Source of the DNA: JAHEME01 sp034435035
Lineage (GTDB): Bacteria; Chloroflexota; Anaerolineae; Aggregatilineales; UBA3940
Assembly (NCBI GenBank): GCA_034435035.1
Contig: DAOTXW010000081.1
Coordinates: forward strand, 124,001-188,000
DNA: 64,000 nt
Direction: 5' to 3'
This document shows, one piece after another, positions 17,550-25,978 of this stretch. Position 1 is the first letter of the stretch; each line of letters begins with the position of its first letter. Under the pieces are notes generated by a model. The model made no database searches. It was not told where the DNA came from and saw nothing but the letters and a program-made list of their open reading frames with translations. A program made the position numbers and the translations under genes.

Positions 17550-18513
17550 GGATGGCCTTCCGAGGAGCCCGTAAAGGATAGCCATACTGCCACAACAGCG
17601 GCGCGGTCAACGCCGTCACGATCCAGCGGTCAGCCGGCTTCATTTCTCGCTGCCACTCATCATCCAGCCGGATCGCCACCTCGCCCTGCCCGAAGCGAAT
17701 CGGGTTGCCGCCAGCGATATGATCCACCCCCAGCTGGATGCGCCCCTCCTGCAGATAATCCGGCGGCGCTTCCGGCAGGCCCGCCATCCTGAGAATAACC
17801 CCGATCGCGCGGGCAGGGTCGGCAGCCAAGTCCTCATAGCGCACCCGGACATAATGCGGCGTCACCCGTTGCAGCCCATCCGCGATCCAGTTACGGTACA
17901 GCCAGGTCGCCGCACTGCGCACCGGCGAGGCGGTGGACATGTACTCCTCCGGCCCGCGGGTCGGCGAGCGCCGCTTACGCCGCATCCGGGAGAACGCCAC
18001 GGCCCGGCTGTCGCGCACGATATGCACCACATGCAGATCGATCTCCGGCAGCGTGCTCAGCAGGTAGGCGGTCGATGCGTCCTTCGTCGAGTCGATGATA
18101 AACGGGCGCCCCGCCTCTGCGTGAACGGCCCGGTACAGCCGTTGCACCAGCGGGCGATAGCGCTCCAGCCGCCGGGAATAGCCGGGCAGCCGGAGCGGCC
18201 CGCGCATCTGCGGGATATGATGCAGCCGATCCACCGCCGCGCACAGCCGCGCTGCCTCCAGCCCATCGATCCCCTCCGGCCCGCCAAAGGCCCGCCTGAC
18301 CACCGCCTGCCAGAAAGAGCACTCGCGGAATGGCTGCCCGCAGCCACATGCCTGGTTGTTGACAAAGCTCTTCTGCCACATATGGCGCAGCTCGCCCGCC
18401 GGCGCAAATGAATCCAGGCCACCCAGCACCCGTTCCAGCAGGGTGCTGCCGCTGCGGCCTGACCCGGCAATGAACAGCACAGGCACACGTCCGCTATCCA
18501 TGTGGCTGGCCAT
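17542..18513 (-). CDS. PAPS-dependent sulfotransferase 1
   Basis: A 323-residue sulfotransferase. The 5'-phosphosulfate loop is GSGRSGST (residues 17-24) and the 3'-phosphate-binding strand is HIVRDSRAVAFS. Between them lies a cysteine signature, C-x-C-x6-C-x2-W (Cys56, Cys58, Cys65), shared with the two other sulfotransferases of this operon. The family moves sulfonate from PAPS to a hydroxyl or amine of a carbohydrate or lipid. I chose the ATG at 18513, which has GGGGTGAGG just upstream, and so overlaps the flippase gene by 20 bases; ATG 18501 is the alternative. Cytoplasmic. The presence of an APS kinase at the head of the operon supports PAPS as donor. Confidence 0.85.
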   Translation of the reverse strand: MASHMDSGRVPVLFIAGSGRSGSTLLERVLGGLDSFAPAGELRHMWQKSFVNNQACGCGQPFRECSFWQAVVRRAFGGPEGIDGLEAARLCAAVDRLHHIPQMRGPLRLPGYSRRLERYRPLVQRLYRAVHAEAGRPFIIDSTKDASTAYLLSTLPEIDLHVVHIVRDSRAVAFSRMRRKRRSPTRGPEEYMSTASPVRSAATWLYRNWIADGLQRVTPHYVRVRYEDLAADPARAIGVILRMAGLPEAPPDYLQEGRIQLGVDHIAGGNPIRFGQGEVAIRLDDEWQREMKPADRWIVTALTAPLLWQYGYPLRAPRKAIHG

Positions 18514-19861
18514 GAGCCTCACCCCCTGCGCCAATCCCCGGCAGCAGATAAAAGAACGATCGGATCCGCAGACGCTGCCACACCAGCACCGAAAGCCATA
18601 CATTCCACAGAACGGCCGTCACCATCCCGGCCAATGCAGCCCCGGTGATGCCCAGCAGCGGGATGAGAGCCACGTTGAGGATCAGGTTGAGGGCAGCACT
18701 GATGCCGAGCACCTGCGCGTTCTTCACCTGATGCCCGGTCATGTTCAGCAGCGCCCGGTTGGGCCCGGCCGTCGCGTTGACCGCCTGCGCGATCACCCAC
18801 AGCGCCAGTGCGGCATAGCCGGTGCGGAACTCCTGCCCAAACAGGCCGAGCACAGGCCGCCCGAAGGCGATCAGCCCGGCCCCCAGCACAGCCGAGGTGA
18901 TAAACAGCACCAGCGTCACCCAGCTCACCAGCCGCTGCAGACCTTTCTGGTTGCCTTCCGCATGCAGCGAGGCGATGGTCGGCACAGCAATGGAGTTGAT
19001 CGCCAGCAGCCCGAAGGCCACCAGTGAAGCAGTCGTCATGGCGGCGCTGTAGATGCCCGCCTGCCGCTCGCTGATCAGCAGGCCGATGAGCAGGATATCC
19101 GCCCGGGCCAGCACAGCCCCGAAGCCTGACGAGGCCAGCATCGGCAGCGAGGTCCGCAGCCATTCCTGATCGCGGTACAGCGGCCGGGCCTGCCTCGCCT
19201 CCGCTGGCAGCGACCGGTTCACGATGATGGCCTGCACCGCTGCGACGATCACAAATGTCGCCAGCACCACGCCCGTGCCATACAGGGCCGGCAGCGCCCC
19301 GACGATCTGCACCACCCCGAACCCCAGCCCGATCAGCAGCAGGGGGCGCACCAGCAGAGTCGGGACATACGCCCGCCCGATATGCTTGATACCGCGAGTC
19401 ATGTTGCTCTGGACATCGGCCAGCGCAAAGAAGGGCACAATCCACAGGCTGAGCGCCAGCACGCTCGTGCTCAACCGCGCCGGGTTGATCGCCATCACCA
19501 GCGCTGAGGAGGCTAACGCGATCAGCATGCCGGCCGCCAGAATCATCTGCCGGGTGCGCCGCACGAAGCCGCGCAGCAGACCCCATTCCTGCCGGACGAT
19601 CTGCTCCGGGATGTAGCGCAGCGTCGCCAGGTCGAAGCCCAGAGTCGCCACCACCGCCAGCGACTGCGCCCAGTTCAGTCCATTGGTGTAGGCGCCGAAT
19701 GAGTCCGCGCCCATCCAGCGGGCCATCAGCACCTGGGCCAGGTAGCGCAGGCCCTGACCCAGCCCCTGGAGGATCAGCGCCACGCTCGCGCCGCGGGCCA
19801 GGGTAGCGAGCAGTCCGCGGGATTGGAGCCGTCGGAACAGGGCAGTGAGTGCGGCAGCCAT
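18494..19861 (-). CDS. Lipid-linked oligosaccharide flippase (Wzx-like)
   Basis: A 455-residue polytopic protein with about 12-14 hydrophobic segments, of the polysaccharide-transporter branch of the MOP superfamily. Typical features are the N-terminal RGASVALILQGLGQGLRYLAQVLMARWMG, with the ARWMGADSFGAYT segment common to Wzx/RfbX proteins, and paired helices in two repeats. It would turn undecaprenyl-linked glycan units across the membrane so that the GT-C enzymes can act outside. It lies between two sulfotransferase genes, 6 bases after the first and overlapping the second, which implies that sulfation by these cytoplasmic enzymes occurs before export. Confidence 0.8.
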   Translation of the reverse strand: MAAALTALFRRLQSRGLLATLARGASVALILQGLGQGLRYLAQVLMARWMGADSFGAYTNGLNWAQSLAVVATLGFDLATLRYIPEQIVRQEWGLLRGFVRRTRQMILAAGMLIALASSALVMAINPARLSTSVLALSLWIVPFFALADVQSNMTRGIKHIGRAYVPTLLVRPLLLIGLGFGVVQIVGALPALYGTGVVLATFVIVAAVQAIIVNRSLPAEARQARPLYRDQEWLRTSLPMLASSGFGAVLARADILLIGLLISERQAGIYSAAMTTASLVAFGLLAINSIAVPTIASLHAEGNQKGLQRLVSWVTLVLFITSAVLGAGLIAFGRPVLGLFGQEFRTGYAALALWVIAQAVNATAGPNRALLNMTGHQVKNAQVLGISAALNLILNVALIPLLGITGAALAGMVTAVLWNVWLSVLVWQRLRIRSFFYLLPGIGAGGEAHGQPHG

Positions 19862-19867
19862 ACGCCT

Positions 19868-20779
19868 CTATCCCGATCCCGGCAGGTAGCGATAGGCCAG
19901 CAGCCACGGCCACGTCAGCGCCGTGACCGTCATCCGCCGCAGCGGGCTCAGCCGCTGCTTCCACTCATCATCGATCTGCAGCCGGATCGGCCCGGCATCG
20001 TAGCGCAGCGGGTTGCCGGAGGCCACGTGGCTGGTGCGCCGATCGACGCTGCCATCGGCACCGAACGGCATCGGCAGCCCATCTTCCCCGACATAGGCCA
20101 GCAGATCCGCTACTGTCTGCTGCGGGTGGGCAACGAAATCCTCATACCGCAGCAGCCAGTAGCGCCCGGCCTGCCGCCAGATCAGCTCGCTGGCCACGTT
20201 CCTCAGCACCCACCGCAGCGACGCCTCGATCGGCCCATGCTGGATCTTAATCTTCGTGCGCTGGCGGGAATAAGCCGCGGCCCGCGGGTCGCGCACCATG
20301 TGCAGGGCATATACATCCAGGGCGGGGATCATGCCCAGCACATATCCATAAGAGGGGAACTTGGAAGAATCGACGATCAGGCGGCAGCCGGTCACATCGC
20401 GAATGGCGCCATAGAGCCTGGCCAGATTATCCAGGAACGGCGCCAGCCGCGCCCGCAGACGCGCCCGCCCCCCGGGCAGCAGCATCAGGGGGTACTGGCG
20501 CTCGCGCGCACCCATCAGCCGCCAGCGGTTCATCTGAACCGGGTCAACAGCCTCCACGCTGCCAAAAGCGCGCTCCAGCACCGGCTTCCAGAGGACGCAC
20601 TCGCGCACAGTCCTGCCGCAGCTGCAGGGCCGGTTGTCGATCAGGCAGCGTGCCCACAGATAGCACAGCTCGCCGGCGAAGAACACGCCGTCGATCTGCC
20701 CGAGCACCTCACCGAGGATGGTGCTGCCGCTGCGACCGTACCCGCTGATATACAGGACTTTGACCGGCTGGTCTGTCAT
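19868..20779 (-). CDS. PAPS-dependent sulfotransferase 2
   Basis: A 303-residue sulfotransferase. The PAPS loop is SGYGRSGST (residues 12-20), the 3'-phosphate strand HMVRDPRAAAYSRQR, and the shared cysteine signature is CSCGRTVRECVLW (Cys52, Cys54, Cys61). The ATG at 20779 overlaps the stop of the GT2 gene before it (ATGA), so I reject the longer reading, whose extra 87 residues are low-complexity. It differs from sulfotransferases 1 and 3 across most of its length, so the three probably sulfate different positions. Cytoplasmic. Confidence 0.85.
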   Translation of the reverse strand: MTDQPVKVLYISGYGRSGSTILGEVLGQIDGVFFAGELCYLWARCLIDNRPCSCGRTVRECVLWKPVLERAFGSVEAVDPVQMNRWRLMGARERQYPLMLLPGGRARLRARLAPFLDNLARLYGAIRDVTGCRLIVDSSKFPSYGYVLGMIPALDVYALHMVRDPRAAAYSRQRTKIKIQHGPIEASLRWVLRNVASELIWRQAGRYWLLRYEDFVAHPQQTVADLLAYVGEDGLPMPFGADGSVDRRTSHVASGNPLRYDAGPIRLQIDDEWKQRLSPLRRMTVTALTWPWLLAYRYLPGSG

Positions 20780-21789
20780 GGCTTCCGTTCCTGATCCGGG
20801 CGGCCCGCGCGCAGCAGACCCCACAGCACGCCCGCCCCAAAGGCCCCACCGCTCAACGGCAGCAGAATCAGGACCAGCAGCACATCGGATGGACGGCGCG
20901 CCAAGTATAACGCGGCACTCAACAGGCACAACAGGCTCACACCGGCGGCGATTCCCAGCGCAAGGGCCGGCCCGGCTGCTGCCCACAGCATAGCCAATCC
21001 CGCTAATGCCGTCAGCCCCAGCCCGATCGCCAACAGCCACAGATGGTAGAACGGCCCACCGGGGCGCAGGTAGTAGGAGGCAAAGCGCGGGCCGCGCAGG
21101 AATAGATGGCGCATCACGTCCCGAAAGCGCTCGCGCTGCAGGTAGGTCACGCTCAGATCGAAGCGGCGCAGCAGGCCCACGCGATCGGCCATCGCCCGCA
21201 GGATGGGCGTATCGTCATGGGCGTGCCGGCTCTGGTCAGCGGGCTGGCAGGCCAGCCACAGATCGCGGGGGCAGGCCAGGGCGGTGGTCCCTTTGGCCGC
21301 CCGCGTGAAGTTGTCCGGCGTGATCAGGAAGGGCGCCTGCCGGGCCGCCTCTACTTCATCCAGCGGGAGCGGCGGTCGATAGTAGCGGGCCCGGATCAAG
21401 GTGAACAGCCGGTCAAACCAGCCGCGCCCCTCACCCTGCGTGAAGACATGGAACAGCTGCGGCAGATGCGCCTGTTCGCCGATGCGCCGCAGCCCATCGG
21501 CGGGGAACAGCACCCGGCTGTCCACGAAAACCAGCGTCTCGAACACGGCAGCCCCGGCACCGCGATTGCGAGCCACGATCCGCCCCCGGTTGCTGCCCAG
21601 CGCGATCACCCGCGCCCCGGCCTGCTGCGCGATCTCACCGGAGCCGTCGGTCGAGCCATCATCCACCACAATGACTTCGTAGCGATCCCGCGGATAAGCC
21701 TGCCCCACCAGGGGCATCAGGCAGCGAGCCAGCGTCTCGGCCCCGTTGTAGACCGGCACAATGATCGAATAGCCGGGCTGGTCGCTCAT
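20776..21789 (-). CDS. Family 2 glycosyltransferase with C-terminal membrane region
   Basis: A 337-residue protein. The N-terminal half is a GT-A domain: YSIIVPVYNGAETLARCL, VIVVDDGSTDGSGEI, RNRGAGAAVFETLVFVDSRV. The DXD position reads VDSR, so metal binding may differ. From about residue 215 come RDVMRHLFLRGPRFASYYLRPG and then two to four hydrophobic helices that anchor it in the membrane. Starts at 21789 with a 4-base overlap with the GT4 gene. It probably adds a sugar to a lipid-linked precursor at the inner membrane face. The missing second Asp of the DXD motif is a point to note. Confidence 0.75.
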   Translation of the reverse strand: MSDQPGYSIIVPVYNGAETLARCLMPLVGQAYPRDRYEVIVVDDGSTDGSGEIAQQAGARVIALGSNRGRIVARNRGAGAAVFETLVFVDSRVLFPADGLRRIGEQAHLPQLFHVFTQGEGRGWFDRLFTLIRARYYRPPLPLDEVEAARQAPFLITPDNFTRAAKGTTALACPRDLWLACQPADQSRHAHDDTPILRAMADRVGLLRRFDLSVTYLQRERFRDVMRHLFLRGPRFASYYLRPGGPFYHLWLLAIGLGLTALAGLAMLWAAAGPALALGIAAGVSLLCLLSAALYLARRPSDVLLVLILLPLSGGAFGAGVLWGLLRAGRPDQERKP

Positions 21790-22988
21790 CGCCGCACCGA
21801 CTCGTAGGCAGCGCACAACCGGCGGGTGGTCGCCTCCCAGCCAAACTCGCGCTCCAGACGGTTTGCCGCCCCATCGACCAGGCGCCGCCCCAGGGCCGGA
21901 TCATCCAGCAGCCGCCGAATCTGCGCGGCCAGATCGTCTGCATCCCCCGGTTGGGCCAGAAGCCCGGTTTCGCCGTCGATCACTACGTCGGTGATCCCCC
22001 CGGTGCGGGAGGCGATGACCGGCGTGCGGTTGGCCATCGCCTCCAGCAGCACCACGCCCAGCCCTTCGGTGTCGCCGCTGCTATCCGGCACAGCAGGCAG
22101 CGCAAAGATATCCGCAGCAGCATACCAGCAAGCCAGCGCCGCATCATCGATGCGCCCCAGCAGCCGCACGCGCTCGCTCACGTTCAACGTCTTAATCTGC
22201 GCCTCCAGCGCCTGGCGCTCCGGCCCGTCCCCGCCGATCACGAGCTGCAGGCGCTCCCGGATTCCCTCCCGTGATGCGGCCTCGACCAGCACGTGAAAGC
22301 CCTTACGCGCCACCAGCCGGCCCACAGCCAATACTACGAAGGCATCCTGCGGCAGGCCCGCCGCAGCCCGGAACGCTTCCCTATCGAAGCCGGGCGGGGC
22401 CATCTTCTCGGCATTGGCTCCGAAAGGGATAATGATCGGATCGACGGCGGGTGCATAGGCCTGGATCGTCTCACGGGTGAAGCGGCTGTTGACCACTACC
22501 GCATCGGCATGAGACACCAGATAACGGTTGGCGGGGCGCAGCAGCGGCGCCAGCGCCTCAGCCCCATGCAGAGTCACGACGCACGGGCGCCCGGCTGCCC
22601 GCGCCACCCACAGCGCGGCCAGCCCGCCAAACAGCCAGTGCCCGTGCACAATATCCGCGCCCCGCGCCGCAGGGAGCGCCCGACGGGCAAACCCGGCGAT
22701 CAGACCCGGCACCTGCGCTGCTACCAGCCGGCTGCGGCGAAAGTTCTCCGGGATGCCTGCGCCGTAGCACAGGCGCCCCGCGCGGGGCGGCCACCAATAA
22801 TGAAAGCGCCGCACCTGTATTGCCCCATCGTCTTCATGGGCTGCGGTGGGCACAGTCGGATCGTGCGGCGCGATGATCTCGACCTGATGGCCCAGCGCAG
22901 CCAGGGCGCGCGCCTGCCCGATGATAAACTGACCGGTCGGGTCGCCGGGGAAGCGCGGATAGCTGGTCGTCAGCACCACGATCTTCAT
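21786..22988 (-). CDS. Family 4 glycosyltransferase
   Basis: A 400-residue GT-B fold enzyme. The N terminus MKIVVLTTSYPRFPGDPTGQ with HGHWLFGGLAAL is typical of the acceptor domain. The donor domain has VLAVGRLVARKGFHVLVEA, then GDGPERQALE and the family 4 motif ADIFALPAVPDSSGDTEGLGVVLLEAMA (E-x7-E). It uses an NDP-sugar, with retention of configuration. The ATG at 22988 overlaps the stop of sulfotransferase 3 by 4 bases; the upstream extension in frame is Ala/Gly-rich and was rejected. Cytoplasmic or peripheral to the membrane. Sugar and linkage are unknown. Confidence 0.85.
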   Translation of the reverse strand: MKIVVLTTSYPRFPGDPTGQFIIGQARALAALGHQVEIIAPHDPTVPTAAHEDDGAIQVRRFHYWWPPRAGRLCYGAGIPENFRRSRLVAAQVPGLIAGFARRALPAARGADIVHGHWLFGGLAALWVARAAGRPCVVTLHGAEALAPLLRPANRYLVSHADAVVVNSRFTRETIQAYAPAVDPIIIPFGANAEKMAPPGFDREAFRAAAGLPQDAFVVLAVGRLVARKGFHVLVEAASREGIRERLQLVIGGDGPERQALEAQIKTLNVSERVRLLGRIDDAALACWYAAADIFALPAVPDSSGDTEGLGVVLLEAMANRTPVIASRTGGITDVVIDGETGLLAQPGDADDLAAQIRRLLDDPALGRRLVDGAANRLEREFGWEATTRRLCAAYESVRR

Positions 22989-23953
22989 GGACGTTCTTCC
23001 CGCAGGGGAGCCAGCAGATAGCCGTAGCGTCGCAGCAGCGGCCAGGCAAGCGCCGTGACCGCCAGCCGATCCCGGGCCCGCATCTGCGCAAGCCATCGGT
23101 AGTCAGGCCGGATGATCACGGACCCTTCCGTAAAGCGGGCGGGGTTCCCTGAGACAGTGTGGGGCGGGACCATCTGCAGCCGACCTTCCGCCAGATGTGG
23201 CAGCGTGGCTCCCGGCTCGCCGGCAAAATCAGCCAGCATCCTCAGTATCGCGGCAGGGCGGGCGGCAAAATCCTCGTAGCGCACGCGCAGATGGCGCACC
23301 GGTGCGCCTGTGCCCCACAGTTGATCGGCCATGATGTTCCACAATACCCAGGCCGCTGCGACCGGCAGCGCATGGGCGGTCGGCAGCGGCTCCCCGGTAT
23401 CGGGATCGTGCTTGGCAGTCAGCCGCGAGTAGGCCACGGCCCTCGCATCACGGACCAGATGCACGATCGAGACTTCCAACCCCGGCACAGCCTCCAGCAG
23501 ATGGCCATAGGCTGGCACTTTGGAGCCATCAATGATCACCCGGCTGCCCGTCACATCCCGGATCGCGGCGTACAGACGGCTCAGGGCCGCCACGAAATCC
23601 ACAAACTGGCCCGCTGGCCTGCCCTGCCGGGCCTGGCTCACGGCCTGACGCACCCGCCCATAATGCCGGGGATGCACTACCTGCTGCCGCAGGGCATCCA
23701 TCCGGCGCGGGTCAGGGGAATCAAACCCCCCGAATGCGCGGGTGAACGCCTCGCGCCACTGTGGGCAGTCGGTGAAGCGCTGCCCACACCCGCAGTACCG
23801 CCCCTCGATGATGCCACGGCGCCAGGCAAGGCTTGCCTCGCCTATTGAGACGAACCCGTCGGCCTGCGCCAGCGCATTGGCGATGATGGTGCTGCCGCTG
23901 CGGCCGGCGCCCGCGATGTACAGGACTCTCACTGGCTGGCTGGCGACAGACAT
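22985..23953 (-). CDS. PAPS-dependent sulfotransferase 3
   Basis: A 322-residue sulfotransferase. PAPS loop AGAGRSGST (residues 14-22), cysteine signature CGCGQRFTDCPQW (Cys54, Cys56, Cys63) with the same spacing as in the other two, and 3'-phosphate strand HLVRDARAVAYSRLTAKH. The C terminus ALAWPLLRRYGYLL recurs in sulfotransferases 1 and 2 (LTAPLLWQYGY, LTWPWLLAYRY), which shows that all three are of one subfamily. Starts 4 bases after the GT2 stop and overlaps the GT4 gene. Likely substrate is the saccharide made by this operon. Confidence 0.85.
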   Translation of the reverse strand: MSVASQPVRVLYIAGAGRSGSTIIANALAQADGFVSIGEASLAWRRGIIEGRYCGCGQRFTDCPQWREAFTRAFGGFDSPDPRRMDALRQQVVHPRHYGRVRQAVSQARQGRPAGQFVDFVAALSRLYAAIRDVTGSRVIIDGSKVPAYGHLLEAVPGLEVSIVHLVRDARAVAYSRLTAKHDPDTGEPLPTAHALPVAAAWVLWNIMADQLWGTGAPVRHLRVRYEDFAARPAAILRMLADFAGEPGATLPHLAEGRLQMVPPHTVSGNPARFTEGSVIIRPDYRWLAQMRARDRLAVTALAWPLLRRYGYLLAPLREERP

Positions 23954-23957
23954 GGGG

Positions 23958-24863
23958 CTACCGCTGATGAGGGAAACTGTCCTCGCGGTGGGTAAAGCTG
24001 GCCTGCGACATCCGCAGCAGCGCGATCTGCTCCGAGATCAGGCCCAGCATGAACAGCATAATTCCCGACAGCACCAGCAGGCCGGCAAAGCCGCTGAAGC
24101 GCCCCAGCGCGATCAGCGAATAGGCGACGTACAGCCCTCCGGACAGCGTCAGCGCGGCCGAAACCGGCAGGAAGATGCGCATCGGCGTGAACAGCGTCCC
24201 GATTCGCAGCAGGGTCAGCAGAAAGCCGATTCCGTCGCGGAGCAGCCGAATCTTGCTGCGCCCCGTGCGCGCCGCCGCCACAATCGGCTCATAGCGGACG
24301 CTGTAGCCGCCGCGGAACAGCGCAATCGTCAGGGTCGTCGGGTACGAGTAGCCGTTGGGCAGCAGATAGACAAAGCTCCGGGCGATGGGCGCTCGCAGCG
24401 CCCGGAAGCCCGAGGTCAGATCAGCAACCGGGTAGGCAGTGATGTAGCTGGCGATCCGGTTGTATAACCAGTTTGCTATATCCCGGTGTCGCTCTGTATT
24501 GGAGGCACGGGTGCGGGCTCCGACGACCATATCGTAGCGATCAAGCCCATCCAGGAGCCGCGGGATATCCGCAGGACGATGCTGGCCGTCCCCGTCCATC
24601 AGCAGGATCAGCTCTCCACAGGCGTTACGGATCCCGGTCTTCACCGCCGCGCCGTTGCCGATGTTGTAAGGGTGCGTGATCACCCGCACCCCCGCCCGCG
24701 CCCCGGCTTCCTGACTGGTGCCATCCGTCGAGCCATCATCCACTACGAGGATTTCGGCATCCAGCCCGAGCGCCAGTATCTCGTCCAACACGGAGCCGAT
24801 CACTGCTGCCTCATTGTAGGCCGGGATAATGATCGACAACGCGGGCGGAGATGCCGTGCTCAT
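23958..24863 (-). CDS. Polyprenol-phosphate-type family 2 glycosyltransferase (DPM1/GtrB-like)
   Basis: A 301-residue protein. The GT-A domain has LSIIIPAYNEAAVIGSVL, ILVVDDGSTDGT and the metal motif LLMDGDGQH (Asp-Gly-Asp), then DLTSGFRA, all signatures of the dolichol-phosphate-mannose synthase / GtrB group. Two C-terminal hydrophobic helices (about residues 215-280) anchor it. Such enzymes make polyprenyl-phosphate-linked monosaccharides, which are exactly the donors that GT-C enzymes use on the outer face. It therefore probably supplies the five GT-C genes downstream. It follows cysC after 9 bases in the operon. Confidence 0.85.
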   Translation of the reverse strand: MSTASPPALSIIIPAYNEAAVIGSVLDEILALGLDAEILVVDDGSTDGTSQEAGARAGVRVITHPYNIGNGAAVKTGIRNACGELILLMDGDGQHRPADIPRLLDGLDRYDMVVGARTRASNTERHRDIANWLYNRIASYITAYPVADLTSGFRALRAPIARSFVYLLPNGYSYPTTLTIALFRGGYSVRYEPIVAAARTGRSKIRLLRDGIGFLLTLLRIGTLFTPMRIFLPVSAALTLSGGLYVAYSLIALGRFSGFAGLLVLSGIMLFMLGLISEQIALLRMSQASFTHREDSFPHQR

Positions 24864-24872
24864 GCGGTTCGA

Positions 24873-25421
24873 TCAGACCCGCTCCGCTACCGGGATGTAT
24901 CCCTTCTCTTCCAGATAGGCAATCACCCGGCTGGCACTCTCTTCGGGTGTCTCAGTGTGTGTGCGGATATGAATCTCAGGGGCCTCCGGCGGCTCATATG
25001 GATCGGATACGCCGGTGAAGTTCGGGATCTCGCCCCGGAAGGCTTTAGCGTACATGCCCTTGACATCACGATCCGCGCACACTTCCAACGGCGCATCCAC
25101 AAAGACTTCGATGAAGTTCGTCGTCTCGCGGCGCACCATATCACGCGTCGCCTTGTAGGGGGAGATGAAGCTGCATACCACGCCCACATTGTTGCGTGAG
25201 AGCAGCTTGGCCACGAATGTGACGCGCTCAATATTCCTGTCGCGATCTTCCTTGCTAAAACCCAGGTCCCGGGTTAACGACTCGCGCACCACATCGCCGT
25301 CCAGCCGCTCGAACTTGATACCGCGTTCGTGCAGCCGCTGCTCAAGAATCCTGGCGATCGTTGTCTTGCCTGCACCGGAAAGACCGGTCATCCACAGCGT
25401 AAAACCCTTATGCTCCGTCAA
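24873..25421 (-). CDS. cysC: Adenylylsulfate (APS) kinase
   Basis: A 182-residue APS kinase, which phosphorylates adenosine 5'-phosphosulfate to PAPS, the sulfonate donor of sulfotransferases. Full-length match: P-loop GLSGAGKTT (residues 13-21), LDGDVVRESL, LGFSKEDRDRNIERV, SFISPYKATRD, EVFVDAPLEVCADRDVKGMYAKA and FTGVSDPYEPPEAPE. The best start is TTG at 25421, with GAGGGTG about seven bases before it and a product beginning with the usual TEHKGFTLW; no ATG fits. It is the first gene of the glycan operon and has its own promoter. No ATP sulfurylase or PAPS reductase gene is near, so the kinase here looks dedicated to sulfation rather than to assimilation. Confidence 0.95.
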   Translation of the reverse strand: MTEHKGFTLWMTGLSGAGKTTIARILEQRLHERGIKFERLDGDVVRESLTRDLGFSKEDRDRNIERVTFVAKLLSRNNVGVVCSFISPYKATRDMVRRETTNFIEVFVDAPLEVCADRDVKGMYAKAFRGEIPNFTGVSDPYEPPEAPEIHIRTHTETPEESASRVIAYLEEKGYIPVAERV

Positions 25422-25461
25422 CTTGCACCCTCGATGTAAGGAAATGGTGTAACGCGGCGCG

Positions 25462-25491
25462 AGTATAGCGAATCTATCCGTGCCGGTCGAA
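25462..25491 (-). promoter_or_regulatory. Promoter of the sulfated-glycan operon
   Basis: On the minus strand TTCGAC (25491 to 25486), 18 bases, TATACT (25467 to 25462); transcript start near 25455, about 34 bases before the TTG of cysC. It lies in the 83-base gap after the receiver gene. No other obvious promoter occurs for 12 kb downstream. Confidence 0.55.
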
Positions 25492-25504
25492 TCACCATCT
25501 CCCG

Positions 25505-25978
25505 TCAATACGCCCAGACTGCCTGGCCTCTCAGGATGAGATCGAGCTGCTCACTGAAGCGCGTCTGGTCCAGAGGCTTTCCCAAGAAGCTGTTGAAGCC
25601 CAGCCGGCGGGCGCGGTCAGCTTCGCTGATATGTACGGTATAAGCAACGATCGGGGCACCCGCTGTGCGTGGATCCAGGCGCAGGTCCTGATAGACATCA
25701 AACCCGTTATGATACCGGAACTCCAGATCGAGGAAGATGACGTCGAGCCGCTCCAGTTGTGGCAGCACCCGGGCCAGATCGTCGGGTGTCTCGATAGTGG
25801 TGCAGGTCAACCCATTGGCTTCCAGCAGCGTTGAGAGCACCTCAGCATTCAGCGCATGATCCTCAATGATCAGCGCATGCTTACCGGAGTGGGGCAGGCT
25901 GCTCGCCAACCATCTGGAAGCCGACGGGCGACGGGGGGGGCTGCCTATGCTGTGGTACTCATGGATGAAGTGCTGCAT
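25505..25978 (-). CDS. Receiver-only response regulator
   Basis: A 157-residue protein with a short variable N terminus (1-33) and one receiver domain: acidic pair in ALIIEDHALNAEVL (Glu39, Asp40), phospho-acceptor in DVIFLDLEF (Asp84), Thr in IVAYTVHIS and the conserved Lys in FLGKPLDQ. No output domain follows, so it must act through protein contact, like CheY or Spo0F, or as a phosphate sink. The ATG at 25978 has GGGGGGAAA before it. It overlaps the HEAT-repeat gene by 20 bases and is the last gene before the glycan-operon promoter. A run of eight G (about 25933-25940) lies within the coding region. Confidence 0.8.
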   Translation of the reverse strand: MQHFIHEYHSIGSPPRRPSASRWLASSLPHSGKHALIIEDHALNAEVLSTLLEANGLTCTTIETPDDLARVLPQLERLDVIFLDLEFRYHNGFDVYQDLRLDPRTAGAPIVAYTVHISEADRARRLGFNSFLGKPLDQTRFSEQLDLILRGQAVWAY

